Shown here in pieces: positions 1 to 10,699 of a stretch of 64,000 bases of DNA. The stretch is taken from NCBI RefSeq assembly GCF_000801105.2, contig NC_079514.1:3472001-3536000 (forward strand), in the 5' to 3' direction. The DNA comes from Raphanus sativus (Eukaryota; Streptophyta; Magnoliopsida; Brassicales; Brassicaceae). The notes under the pieces were generated by a model, which was not told the origin of the DNA, did no database searches, and was given only the letters and a program-made list of their open reading frames with translations. Numbering within the stretch: position 1 is the stretch's first letter; every line of letters starts with the position of its first letter. The translations under genes and the position numbers were made by a program.

Positions 1-8
1 ATAAAAAT

Positions 9-889
9 GAACAAAACTTAGGTTCACCCTCATCAATAAGATTTAGTTATTTAAGATTTGATATCTTTCAGAAAAGGAAACTAAATAATAAGAATTTAGT
101 GAAATAAAATTATGTTTTTAGATAAATAAAAAATAGTAGTAATTATAGAAAAAAGTTTTTTTGTTTAATATTAATAAATTTGTCGATAAATACTAAACCC
201 TAAACCCTAAACCCTAAATTTTAAATACTAAACCCTAGACCCTCGGGGGAAACCTGAACCCCTGGGGAAAGCCTGAACCCCTGGGGAAAGCCTGAACCCT
301 TGGGAAAAGCCTGAACCCTTGGACAAATCCTATACCCTAAACCCATAAATTTAAACCAAACCCTAAATCATAAACTAAATCCTAAACCTTAAAACCCTAA
401 ATCATGACCTCTAATAGTAAACTCGAAATCCTAAATTTCAAAATGATTTATGGTTTAGGATTAAGGATTTAGGATTTAATATTAGTCCATGAGTTTAGGG
501 TTTAGGGTTTCGTGTTTAGAATTTAGGGTTTAATATTATGGTTTAGGATTTAGGGTTTAGGATTTAGTTTATGATTTAGGGTTTGGTTTAAATTTAAGGG
601 TTTAGGATATAAGATTTGCCCAAGGGTTGAGGCTTTTCCCAAGGGTTTAGGGTTTAGTATTTATAATTTAGGTTTTAGGGTTTAGTATTTGTCGACAGAT
701 TTATCAATATTAAATAATTTTTTTTTTGATAATTACTACTATTTTTTATTTATCTAAAAACATAATTTTATTTCATTAAATTCTTATTATTTAGTTTCTT
801 TTCTAAAAGATATCAAATCTTAAATAACTAAATCATATTGGTGGGTGAATGTAGAGATTCACCCTAGGGGGTGAACCTAAGTTTTGTTC
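9..889. mobile_element. Foldback (palindromic) element with telomere-like core
   Basis: The whole segment reads as one long inverted repeat centred near 449. The outer arms (about 9-190 and 700-889) are AT-rich and begin and end with the same GAACAAAACTTAGGTTC-type terminus. The inner arms hold CCCTAAA-type repeats on the left and TTTAGGG-type repeats on the right, mixed with degenerate units such as CCTGAACCCCTGGGGAAAG. ATAAAAAT flanks it on both sides (1-8 and 891-898). If the base just before the window is A, this is a 9-bp target duplication, as made by Mutator-like elements. No coding capacity is seen. It resembles the element at 6311-7065 in termini and in core. The superfamily assignment is an inference. 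Confidence 0.75.
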
Positions 890-1208
890 AATAAAAATAG
901 ATGAAATGGGAACCAAGTTTTGTCCTTATTGTTGACTTTCTTTTTACTGTGAAACTAACGAATCCCCTATAATGCGTGATCATTATTGTTCCTTTTGCAT
1001 TTCTTTTATTTAAATTTTTGAATATTTCAAATTAAGAGAAAATTAATTACATATCGGGTCAAGTATGTAACCAATTCTTTTACATTTATACAGGTTCCCT
1101 TTTTTTCCCTTTCATATACGAATCATATGTATATCATATCCCGTAGATCATGGATGACTGTCCTCCGATCCGTATTAATTTAGTGGGGATCTCAATACGT
1201 TTATACCA
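890..1208. other. Intergenic, nothing recognised
   Basis: AT-rich sequence between two transposable elements. I see no open frame of note, no RNA gene and no clear repeat. Confidence 0.5.
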
Positions 1209-1210
1209 TA

Positions 1211-1439
1211 CTCCCTCCGTTTCATATTAAGTGTCGTTTTAGAGAATTTTTTTCGTTGCAAAATAAGTGTCGTTTTAGAGTTTCAATGCAAAATTTATTA
1301 ACTTTATTCTCCATTCTATTTTTCTATTGGTTGAATTGTATCGGTAATGATGTTTTTATATTGAAAATATGCAAAATTAAATGCTTTCTTAATCCGTGTG
1401 CACAAGTCTAAAACGACACTTATAATGAAACAGAAGGAG
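1211..1439. mobile_element. Stowaway-like MITE (Tc1/mariner type)
   Basis: The element opens with CTCCCTCCGTTTCAT and closes with ATGAAACAGAAGGAG, an imperfect terminal inverted repeat of the well-known plant CTCCCTCCGTTTC type. A TA dinucleotide flanks each side (1209-1210 and 1440-1441), the usual target duplication. It is 229 bp long and has no coding capacity. A second motif, GTGTCGTTTTAGA, occurs twice near the left end and in inverted form near the right end, extending the arms. Confidence 0.85.
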
Positions 1440-1441
1440 TA

Positions 1442-3666
1442 TCAATTATCTAAAGTTACGGAAATTGAATGATTGAACTAAAAATTCCTGGCTTATATTC
1501 GAAATCCGAAAATATGTGGTATGTTCATGTATGATCAATTACCCCAACGCAAAACCTTATGATATCAATAAATACACATATTCAAAAAAAAAACAATTAT
1601 GTTAAAATACGGTAATACAGTATGTTTAAAATAGGTATTTATATCACGGATCTGTCTTAGAAATCTGTATATTCTTAGAGATCTCCTTGTATTACGATAA
1701 TAATCATGATATAAAATAAAGTTGGACTATATTCAAATTCGATATTATAAATGATATTGTATTTTGATGTATAACTCGTATTAAAAAACATATTGGAAAT
1801 TTTTGAATTATGCTAATGTAGATGGTAATAAGAAAATTATATCAGTTTGACAAAAAAAAAAGAAAATTATATCAATTTTTTTTCCCATACGATGAGTGCA
1901 AATGACAACTTCATCTTTACAGAATTGGATTCAAATCTGTGTATGGGAAGGAGATGACAATATATTGATAAATGGGGAAAATATAAAAGGGAGATCGAGA
2001 TTAGGAAACATATAGAAAACTATGGTATAATATTATATGAGGAATAAATAAGGCCTTGCATGCGAGTGGCAATTCGCGTAATTTCCTAGAGTTAGCGATG
2101 GTTTTTTTAACATTTGCCTGAGAAGGCCTACCTGCTTGCCACATATCCAATAATGGCATTTCTGTTAATATTTTACCTTTTAAGGTTTCTTTTCAAAACT
2201 GTTTCTATTTTAATAGTAAGGGGATAAAATTTAATGGTTAAACCATTTTTGCTTAGGTATGATAAATATATGGTACTATGATATTTAAATGGGTAAATGA
2301 TTCAAAAATAAGTTTGGAGTACATATTATTTTAGCTAATAATCAATAAACAACAATCCAAAAAAATCAAGTCTATGCATTTACCGAAATAATATAACTGC
2401 TAATCAAAAATAGTAAAATAACAAAGAGTAACCAACAGCTGCATATAATATTCTTAAAAGTAAATATAAAACAAATAAGGAAAACTATTTGTTGCTTAAT
2501 TTGAAAAAAAAAATCGACTTAGAAAGGTAAATCAAGTCAGTATTTTTTTACCGACTTAGAAAGGTAAAGCTGTGAGGCTTCTCAGACACTTCATTCGACA
2601 ATGAAAGGCTAGAGTTCGAATCAATCATAGTTAATTTCAAATCATCTTTCGGTAGCCTGCATTAGTTACAAAAAATGCTCAGAGTTCTCAAACTTCATAA
2701 AAAACCACAATCAAATCGGATTTTGGTAACTTACAGATGAAAAATCAACCATAGTTAATTGCAAGATCCTTAGTTTTTCGTTGATCTTGGATTCTTAGTC
2801 TTTCGCCGAAAACCTGTTATTTAGAAAGGTGAAGCTCAAAGTAATATACTTAAAAGTTAAAAAAAAAACTGTGAATTAAAAAAAACCTGTGAATTCGAAA
2901 GATAAAGCTCCACTACGATTCATGTCTCTCGCTTGAAAATGCTACGGTTAAAATCCTGGAAACCATTAGACGGATATGTTTCAGACCATAAAAAGGAGCA
3001 ACATGTAAACGAATTATAAGGCAATAAAAGTAAATGGAAACCTTATATAATCACACTTACATTTGCTCTACACGACTTGTTTTGTTCGGAATGACCACTA
3101 TCATTATATATAGGTTTATATCTTGGGCACAAAGTTTTTTTTCCGATGCAATTAATACCCGATATTTTTTGACTCATAATTGTCAATCCTAGAATGACAG
3201 CATAATTACCTATTTTGAAAATAAATTAATGATAAAAGGAATGATTGTTTAATTATTATGGACGGATCATAAATGACAATCATAGTAGTTACCAAAATCG
3301 ACACCAAATTAAAGTCGCTCAAGAAAGGTTGCTATATATGTACACACGAAACTAAACACAATAAATTAAAGGCATTTAATTAATACACGAAATTAAATGC
3401 AGTAAATTAAGGTTGCTATAAACGGATGCATCAGAAATTGAATGCAAATAAATTGGTTATGTTCGACGATGAGAGTATATTCTATAAGTCGATTATTCAC
3501 ATGTATCACAATGGCATTCATATGTAATTATTCTAGTGAATTGAGAGTGAGTATATAAATGGGCTGAGAATGGATATGGTGCCGACACATCAGCATGGCA
3601 CACCCGTAAATAACTTACAAACTAAAGGTTACTTTTTAAAAATGCTTCTTGATTAATAACAAGGGG
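1442..3666. other. AT-rich intergenic region
   Basis: No gene is recognised. Around 2540-2950 there are loosely repeated segments beginning GAAAGGTAAAGCT or similar, one containing GTTCGAATC, which resembles a pol III B box; this could be an old SINE fragment but no A box fits well. Nothing else stands out. Confidence 0.4.
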
Positions 3667-3865
3667 ATAGTAAAGAAAAAATTGGCAAATTGGGCAAATC
3701 GCAAGTTTGAAATTAGGGAATTGGGCGATCTCAAGTTTAAATTAGCCAATTGGGCAACTTTTTGCATTTGCCCATGTAAACTTATGTCTAAATATCATTT
3801 GGGACATTTGTCAGATTCATTATTTACATCTTTGCCATTTCAATTAAAATATATCTAAAATAAAA

Positions 3866-4095
3866 TTTGTCACATCATCTCTCTCATTCTTTAATTTGTC
3901 ACACCACCTCTCTCATTCTTTTTCTCTTTCCTTCTTTTTCTCTCTCCTTCTTTTCCACACCACCAACCATCATCTACGGAAATCATCTCCCTCTCTTTCT
4001 TTTCCTCTCATCTTCTTTTTCTCTCTCATTCTTTTCTACACCACCACCTTTACAGTTAAATTAACTGAAGAAGAAAAATCATTTTTTCTTTAACT
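3866..4095. repeat. Pyrimidine-rich imperfect repeat
   Basis: A C/T-rich tract inside the MULE-like element, built of CTCTCTCATTC and TTCTTTTTCTCTCTC units. A block ending in CACACCACCA is repeated about 90 bp apart. It ends in a duplicated TTAACTGAAGAA motif. The open frames across it are low-complexity and are not treated as genes. Confidence 0.6.
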
Positions 4096-5284
4096 GAAGA
4101 ATAAGAAACCATTACGCTCATGTACACTCCAAGCCCCTGTTTATGAAATTTATACATATGACACCTAAATGTAATATTTATACACTAAAATGATTAAAAT
4201 GAATGCTTAATATCATACAAAAATACTATATATCATTTATTAATTATTAAAAGTATAAATACTAAAAATGTTTATTAAAATTTAAAAATTGATTTCTTAA
4301 AAGTAATCTAAAGGGAAAAATTATCTAGGTTAGATTTCGATTTTATTGAAATTTATTGTAACTGTATTACATATTACATTCTCTTAATTGTTTGGTTTTT
4401 AAAAAAATATTTCATTATATTTCATTATCTTTTAATTGTTTAAATTATATTTCATTATCTTTTAATAATTTAGTTTTTAAAAAATCTTTGAATAATACAA
4501 GATAATATAATGTCTATTTTCTATTAAAACATCTTATATCCATCTAAAATTCTAGTTTTCATGGCTGTGATTTTATTGAGAAAAACTAAACAATTAATAG
4601 AAAATGTCTTTTTCTATTGAAAAATTATCTAGATTTTATTTCGATTTTATTGATTTTTTTGTAACTGTATTATATATTTCATAATAAAAATATGATGTAT
4701 TTTTTTAAAGAAATCTTTCATTATATTTCATTTTAGATGTCTTTAATGTCAATTATTTATTGTTTAATCTTTAATTGTTTAGTTTTTTAATTGTTTAGCT
4801 TTTTATTATAAAAAATATTTAATTGTTTAGTTTTTTTATTATAAGATGTATTTCACTTATTTATTTCAACATTTCATTTCTAAACAATCTTAAATTTTAT
4901 ATGAAAAATTATGTTGTCTAAATGAATGTGCTTCACATATATGAAAACACAATTAAACTAATATGTTAATTTATTTTATTGAATTTAATGAAAATATTTT
5001 GGTATATCAGCTTTTACAAATGAAATGTTGTTATAAATTATTTCATTGTTTTTACCACCTTTTAGTTAATTAGATCATCTATAATGAGATTGACAAAATT
5101 TTAGATTATAATACCAATAGGTTATTAGCAAAATATTTAAATTTTATATAGAGTAAAATGTGAGTTCTAAATAATTAACGTATAATTGTTTTGGAGAGCA
5201 CTGTGCTCTCGTTGTATTCGTAGATGTATTTAAATTTTATACTTAATATGTATTTAAACTCTCCAATGCAATAAGGGATATAAA

Positions 5285-5685
5285 CAAAAGGTATTCATAG
5301 ATGTTATGTATTCGTACACCGATGTATTCGTATACCTTAAATATATGTATACTTATGTATACATATACTTGTGTATTCGTACACCTTAAGTATTCGATGG
5401 GTTATGTTGGTATTCGTATATTTTATGTATTTGTACACCTTATGTATACTTATGTATATGTACACCTTATGTATTTGTACATCTTAAGTATTAGATGGGT
5501 TATGTTGATATTCGTACACCTTATGTATTCGTACACCTTCTGTATACCTTAGGTATTCGTACACCTTAGGTATTTGTACACCTAAGGTATTCGTACACCT
5601 TATGTATACTTATGTATACGTACACCTTATATATTCGTACACCTTAGATATTCGTACATCTTATGTATACGTATACTTATTTCTT
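5285..5685. repeat. Minisatellite of about 17-bp units
   Basis: About 400 bp made of variants of GTATTCGTACACCTTAT alternating with GTATACTTATGTATAC. The unit is present more than fifteen times with small changes. The 83-codon open frame across it is a by-product of the repeat. It lies inside the element at 3675-8110. Confidence 0.85.
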
Positions 5686-5755
5686 GAGTTATAGTGAATT
5701 AGATTGTATTAAACGTTAGGCATAGGGTTCCGGATTTACCCAAGGGTTCCAGATT

Positions 5756-6190
5756 GTTTCGGATTCTGGATTTACCCAATGGTTCTGGATTTACCCAAGG
5801 GTTCCGGATTTAGGATTCAAGGTTTAGAGTTTAGGATTTTAGGTTTAGTGTTTTGTTGATGATTTTTAATATTTAAGATAAATGTAGACAAATTTGTTCT
5901 TCCTACCATTTTGACAAAAAATGAAAGATCCATGTAGGTTTCCAAGTTTATTAAATTTACCCAGATTTATGAAAATTACCCATAAATTTATATAATTTTA
6001 TGAATAATTTATCATTTATTTGGGTAAATTTCATAAATATGAAAGTTTCTTTTATGGGTCAAAATGTATAATTTATTCGGATTCTGGATTTACCCAAGGG
6101 TTCCGGATTTACCCAAGGGTTCCGGATTTAGGATTCATGGTTTAGAGTTTAGGAGTTTATGTTTAGTGTTTTGTTGATGATTTTAAATAT
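5756..6190 (+). repeat. Direct duplication of CCGGATTTACCCAAGGG units
   Basis: The block at about 5756-5880 (repeats of GGATTTACCCAAGGGTTC, then a TTTAGAGTTTAGGA stretch and TTTTGTTGATGATTTT) recurs at about 6078-6195 in the same orientation. The 197 bp between them (5881-6077) recur in turn at 7511-7703. This is a record of local segmental duplication within the MULE-like element. Confidence 0.7.
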
Positions 6191-6310
6191 TTAAGATAAG
6201 AAGTTTATGCGAGAGAATTTGGTCAAACTCAGGTTGAGTCTTAACTTCTTAAGACATAAAAATCACTAGATACTTGACATGGAGGCACCAAATTATCCTA
6301 TATTTTTTGG

Positions 6311-7065
6311 ACTTAATCTTGGTGTACCCCTAGAGTAAACCTTAAGGTTCACCAACCAATAGAAATCACTCATTTCACAATTGATATCTTTTAAAAAAGT
6401 AAACAAAATATTGTCGAGTTATATTACATTTTTAAAATAAAAATATTAAAAATAAAAATAATAATATATGCAAAAAAAGGATTTTTAAAAAGATTTTAAT
6501 TTCGTCAACAAAAAACTAAACTCTAAACTCTAAATCCTAAACCCTTGGATAAATACTAAACCCTAAATTAAAAACATTAAACCATAATAGTATTTTTAAG
6601 ATTTAATGTTTTAGTGTTTAGTGTTTTTGATTTAGAATTTAGGATTATCCAAGTGTTTATGATTTATCCAAGGGTTTAGGGTTTAGAATTTAGGGTTTAG
6701 GGTTTAGAGTTTAAAATTATCCAAGGGTTTAGGGTATACCCAAGGGTTTAGGGTTTAGGATTTAGGGTTTAGGGTTTAGAGTTTAAAATTATCCAAGGGT
6801 TTAGGGTATACCCAAGGGTTTAGGGTTTAGGATTTAGGGTTTAGGGTTTAGTGTTTTTTGACGATATTAAAAATAGTTTTCAAAAATTCATTTTTTGTAA
6901 CGGCTATTATTTTTATTTGTTTTTATTTTATTTATTTTAAAAACATAATATAACTTGACAATATTTTCTTTTCTTTTTTAAAAAATATTAATTATGAAAT
7001 ACTTGATTCCTATTGATTGGGTGAACCTAAATGTTCACTCTAGGGGTGAACCTAAGGATAATTCT
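6311..7065. mobile_element. Second foldback element with telomere-like core, nested in the MULE
   Basis: The left arm (about 6318-6500) matches the reverse complement of the right arm (about 6880-7056): TACCCCTAGAGT, GATATCTTTTAAAAAAG and ATATTGTC-AGTTATATTA are shared. The core holds TTTAGGGTTTAGGG repeats and two tandem copies of a unit containing ATCCAAGGGTTTAGGGTATA. A 9-bp direct repeat ATTTTTTGG (6302-6310 and 7066-7074) brackets it. The terminus CTTAGGTTCACC is shared with the element at 9-889, so the two are members of one family. No coding capacity is seen. Confidence 0.75.
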
Positions 7066-7510
7066 ATTTTTTGGGGTGAAATAGCACTATAGCGGATATC
7101 TTTTTCAATAGATTATAAACACGGCTCTACCTATGACTAATCAAGAACTTGGGATGATTGGAAATCTGCAGATTGTACTCAATATGGGATTATATTGGTT
7201 CTAGCAAGTAGATATGATCCTTGAAAATTAAAGTTATTAGATCAGTTCATCGTGAAATGTGTAGGGTTTGTCATTTTATTTTGTCATTTCATTAACAATT
7301 TTTGTCATTTTATAAACATAAAAATTATAACGAATGCACTTTGCTGCCAGATCCCAATTTGTCATTTTATTTTTGGGAAAAAAATGTAGCATTTCGTGAG
7401 TGTTTCTATTTTTGGCAAAAACAAAAAGTGTGAGATCAATTTTGACCAAAAAAATGTAAGATTCACGTATGTTTCCAAATTTATTAAATTTACCCAACTA
7501 TATTAAAATT

Positions 7511-7703
7511 AAATGTAGACAAATTTGTTTTCCTGCCATTTTGGCAAAAAATGAAGGATCTATGAAGGTTTCCAAGTTTATTAAATTTACTCAGATTTAT
7601 GATAATTATCCATAAATTTACATAATTTTATGAATTATCATTTATTTGGGTAGATTTCATAAATATGAAAGTTTCTTTTATGAGTCAAAATGTATAATTT
7701 ATT
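7511..7703 (+). repeat. Second copy of the 5881-6077 segment
   Basis: Starts AAATGTAGACAAATTTG and runs to a GTATAATTTATT motif, matching 5881-6077 with scattered differences. A shorter third copy lies at about 7440-7505. All three lie in the same orientation in the MULE-like element. Confidence 0.75.
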
Positions 7704-8118
7704 GGGTAACTTTCATAAATTTTAGAGTTTACATCGATTTTATATTAATTCGTATAGATTTATGTTGACTTTATATATGAAAAAATATGTATTATATTAA
7801 AAGTAGTTGCTCATATATGATTTTTAAATATTAAATATGATCCAAAAGTTTAATGAATAAAGAATGTTTATGGGGTCCACAAAAGTTAGTTGTTAAAAAT
7901 TAGTGGGAAAAAAATTATTTTTTATAGGGAAAGTGGATTTTGGGTCCCACGAAATTACTTTTCCAGCTTGCCAAGTTTAATAGGCAAAAAGGTTAAAAAT
8001 GTCATAAATTTATTCTCTCTCTACTAGGTTGCCCAATTGCCTAATATAAACTTGAGGTGACTCATTTTCCTAATTCAAACTTAAAAGTTGCCCATTCCCC
8101 TAATTGACCCATAGTAAA

Positions 8119-9090
8119 ACTGAATCGACCAGGTTTTTAAATCCAATTTTATATATTAGAAGATATGAAGATGATAACTATAAACGGATTTATATTGATG
8201 TAAACCAATATTGCTCAAACGTCTCTCACACAATCACTACCATTTCCACGAAACACAACCTTAGCTCTATTATCAGCTTCATCACTTTACCTTGTTATCT
8301 TTGCAATCTTACTGTTGTTGTCTCCTTTAAGCGCCAAAGCAAGATCCTCGAAATTCTGGAGTTTCTTTTTTTCTTTTTCTGGCAGATATTAAGAGAAACA
8401 GGGCCATAAATTTCAGCTGTGGTTAGGATCTAGCATAATTGTTCAAACGTGGGCTGTCATTTCCAACCTTTCCATTTGTGTTCGTTAATTAGAGATTGTT
8501 CTACTATACTTCATCGGTAGGTTTTATGATCAAGAGGACAATAATTGTAACCAACTAGAGTAAATTATTTGGCAGTACTTGGTTCACATATGCTGACCAC
8601 TAAAGCATTTAAACCTGGAACCGTAGATAATCGTATAAGAAAGAAAAAGGTCTTGTGCTCTTCTACACACATGTAACATGATGACGAACTGAAATATGGA
8701 GGCGAATCACCAAGTTTATGGAGGTCTAACAACAACAACAAATCGCTAGATGCTCTGATTATTTATGTATGTTGTGTTTAACCATCTTCTTCTATTATAG
8801 GTTTTTTTTTTAAAAAATTATTTTAAATACAATTCTTCTATTATAGGTTTGATCCCTTAAAAGTCACAAAAGAAACATGATTTACTTTATGAATTATAAT
8901 AACTCAAAATCCAATAGCAAAACTATGGTTTAACTTGCCAATGCGTTGTATTCTTTTGGCAATATATAGTTTGGTTTGAGATTTTTTTTTTCTTATTAAC
9001 ATTGGCTTATCTCTTGGACGTAATGAGTTGTTTGAACTGGAATGAAAATATCTCTATAACGGTATAACCTATACTTTATCAAGCTATAAT
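8119..9090. other. Intergenic, no gene recognised
   Basis: A 101-codon open frame (8104-8409) starts inside the end of the MULE-like element and has no recognisable domain, so it is not called. The rest is AT-rich with short poly-T runs. Confidence 0.45.
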
Positions 9091-9097
9091 ATATATA

Positions 9098-9440
9098 TCG
9101 ACCAAACGTCATTAAGCTTATGAAACTAGGTGAAAAGAATCAAACTATACGTCATTTAGCTTATGAAACTAGATGGATATCAAACTATATCATATATTGA
9201 CCAACTGTCATTTAGCTGATGAAATTAGGTGAAAAGAAACCAAACAATAATATCAAACTGTATTATATATCGATCAAATCATTTAGCTAATGAAATTAGG
9301 TGGAAAGATCAAACAGTACAAATATCAAACTATATTATACATCGATCAAATCATTCAGCTAATGAAACTAGGTGGAAAAGAAAACCAAACTATATTATAT
9401 ATTGACCAAACGTCATTAAGCTAATGAAACTAGGTGGAAG
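9098..9440 (+). repeat. Six-copy promoter repeat upstream of the acid phosphatase gene
   Basis: Six diverged copies of a unit around the core TCATTTAGCTAATGAAACTA, often followed by GGTGGAAAAG and preceded by a GACCAAAC or GATCAAAT motif. The cores lie near 9108, 9151, 9207, 9268, 9351 and 9411, so spacing runs from about 43 to 83 bp. The array ends just before the TATA box at 9458. Copies sharing TCATTTAGCT motifs could act as repeated factor-binding sites; that is an inference. Confidence 0.8.
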
Positions 9441-9457
9441 AAAAACAAAAACTATAC

Positions 9458-9465
9458 TATAAATA
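9458..9465 (+). promoter_or_regulatory. TATA box of the acid phosphatase gene
   Basis: TATAAATA lies 64 bp before the ATG at 9522. A CT-repeat leader (9491-9512), common in plant 5' untranslated regions, lies between them. Confidence 0.6.
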
Positions 9466-9521
9466 ATCCCATAACCAATAATTTTGGAGAATCTCTCTCT
9501 CTCTCTCTCTCAGTCTCTCAA

Positions 9522-10699
9522 ATGGCGTCTCCTCGTGGCCTTCCGATCTCCTCCTTCATCGTCCTCACTCTATTCACCTTCTTACCAAATCCCGCAACCT
9601 CTCTCCGCACCTCCTTCATCAAGCTCCCGGGAAGCGACGGATCTCTTCGCTCCTCAGCCGCAGATACCTACTGCGAGAGCTGGAGATTGGCCGCGGAGAC
9701 CAACAACGCCGGAACCTGGGATGTGATCCCGTCCACGTGCGTCGATTCCGTCGCCGGTTATCTCAACGGAGATCAGTACGGATCCGATTACGGTGTCATC
9801 GCCGACTACGCCCTCGCCTTCGCTAAAACGGTTCAGGTTTCCGGCGACGGCAAGGACGCGTGGATCTTCGATATCGACGAGACGCTCCTCACTAATTTAG
9901 ACTACTACAAGGCTCATGGTTACGGGTACGATCTCTTTATTATTGGCCGTTAGATCTTAATCTGTTTTAAATTAACGGTTCTGATGATAACCGGAATCTG
10001 TTAGCGTATAGTATGGTCTCCGCATTTAGATTCGGTTTTCTGTTAAGATTCCGGTTCTGTTGTAATTGCATCGTTTTTCCTAGCATACCGACCGGTTCGA
10101 TTTGAGTTTTTTTCTGGTTGATCATATCATCGGACCGAATCTGTTGGAATGGTCTACGCATTTGATCCGGTTATCCGGTTCTGTTGTAATTGTATTGGTT
10201 TTAGCGTATTGATTGAATTGTTCTCGGATTGGTTTAGGTCTGAACCGTTTGAGTCTAATAGCTTCAATGAGTGGGTGGTAGGAGGTACAGCTCCAGCTTT
10301 TGAAGCGAGCTTGAGACTGTACAATGCTCTCAAGGAACTCGGTTTCACTATCGTTCTCCTAACCGGCCGGGACGAACACCAAAGAAGTGTCACCGAGACT
10401 AATCTCCGAGACGCCGGTTACTCCGGTTGGGAAAGGCTTCTCTTGAGGTAAGCTATTACACCAAAACGCTCTGTTCCTTTCTTCTTTGGCTTTATCATGG
10501 CTTTGTGGTTTACAAATGCAGAGGTCCAGAAGATCAAGGGAAGTCCGCTACGAAGTACAAATCGGAGCAGCGGTCAAAGCTGATCGAGGAAGGCTTCAAG
10601 ATCCGTGGCAATACCGGTGATCAATGGAGCGATCTTCTTGGCTTCGCCGTGGCTGATCGTTCTTTCAAAGTCCCCAATCCAATGTACTACATTCCTTGA
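9522..10699 (+). CDS. HAD-superfamily acid phosphatase, VSP-like, secreted
   Basis: Three exons: 9522-9925, 10238-10447 and 10522-10699, joined in frame to give 263 residues. The N-terminus has a hydrophobic signal peptide (about residues 1-28). The class IIIB acid phosphatase pattern follows: WIFDIDETLLTN holds the catalytic DxDxT motif near residue 117, VLLTGRDEH holds the second motif, and the C-terminal GDQWSDLLG holds the acidic metal-binding motif. It ends in the SFKVPNPMYYIP-type tail usual for vegetative storage protein relatives. The expected role is phosphate-ester hydrolysis in the secretory pathway, apoplast or vacuole. By sequence type and neighbours it corresponds to Arabidopsis At4g29260. 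All key Asp residues are present, so it is likely active, unlike storage proteins that have lost the nucleophile. Splice sites are all GT-AG. It converges on the LRR gene, with only 200 bp between stop codons. Confidence 0.9.
9990..10205 (+). repeat. Direct duplication inside intron 1 of the acid phosphatase gene
   Basis: The segment at about 9990-10075 (ATGGTCTCCGCATTTAGATT, then CCGGTTCTGTTGTAATTG) recurs at about 10133-10205 as ATGGTCTACGCATTTGATCC and CCGGTTCTGTTGTAATTG. The copies lie in the same orientation about 135 bp apart, so the intron grew by a local duplication. Confidence 0.75.

Larger units (their letters stand above)
3675..8110. mobile_element. Non-autonomous MULE-like element with long terminal inverted repeats
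   Basis: The left end (about 3675-3790) and the reverse complement of the right end (about 8000-8110) align without gaps over their first 37 bases and share blocks such as GGGCAA and AAGTTTGAA, then AATTGGGCAAC further in. ATAGTAAA flanks the element on both sides (3667-3674 and 8111-8118), an 8-bp duplication, or 9 bp with one mismatch. Long inverted ends with an 8-9 bp duplication fit Mutator-like elements; hAT is the alternative. No transposase is seen. The 4.4-kb interior holds a pyrimidine-rich tract, a minisatellite, direct duplications and a nested foldback element. Confidence 0.75.

Noticed and set aside
180..700. True telomere or chromosome-end sequence
   Set aside because: The CCCTAAA repeats are short, degenerate, change strand at the centre and sit inside an element with a target duplication.
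3867..4093. Two overlapping plus-strand open frames of 65 codons
   Set aside because: They read a pyrimidine-rich repeat and are low-complexity in all frames.
5301..5552. 83-codon open frame rich in YSYTL and VFVHL repeats
   Set aside because: It is the translation of the 17-bp minisatellite, not a gene.
7276..7497. 73-codon minus-strand frame
   Set aside because: It lies in duplicated repeat DNA within the MULE-like element and shows no domain.
8104..8409. 101-codon plus-strand frame
   Set aside because: It begins inside a transposon end, has no signal, domain or coding-like composition, and ends in a poly-T tract.
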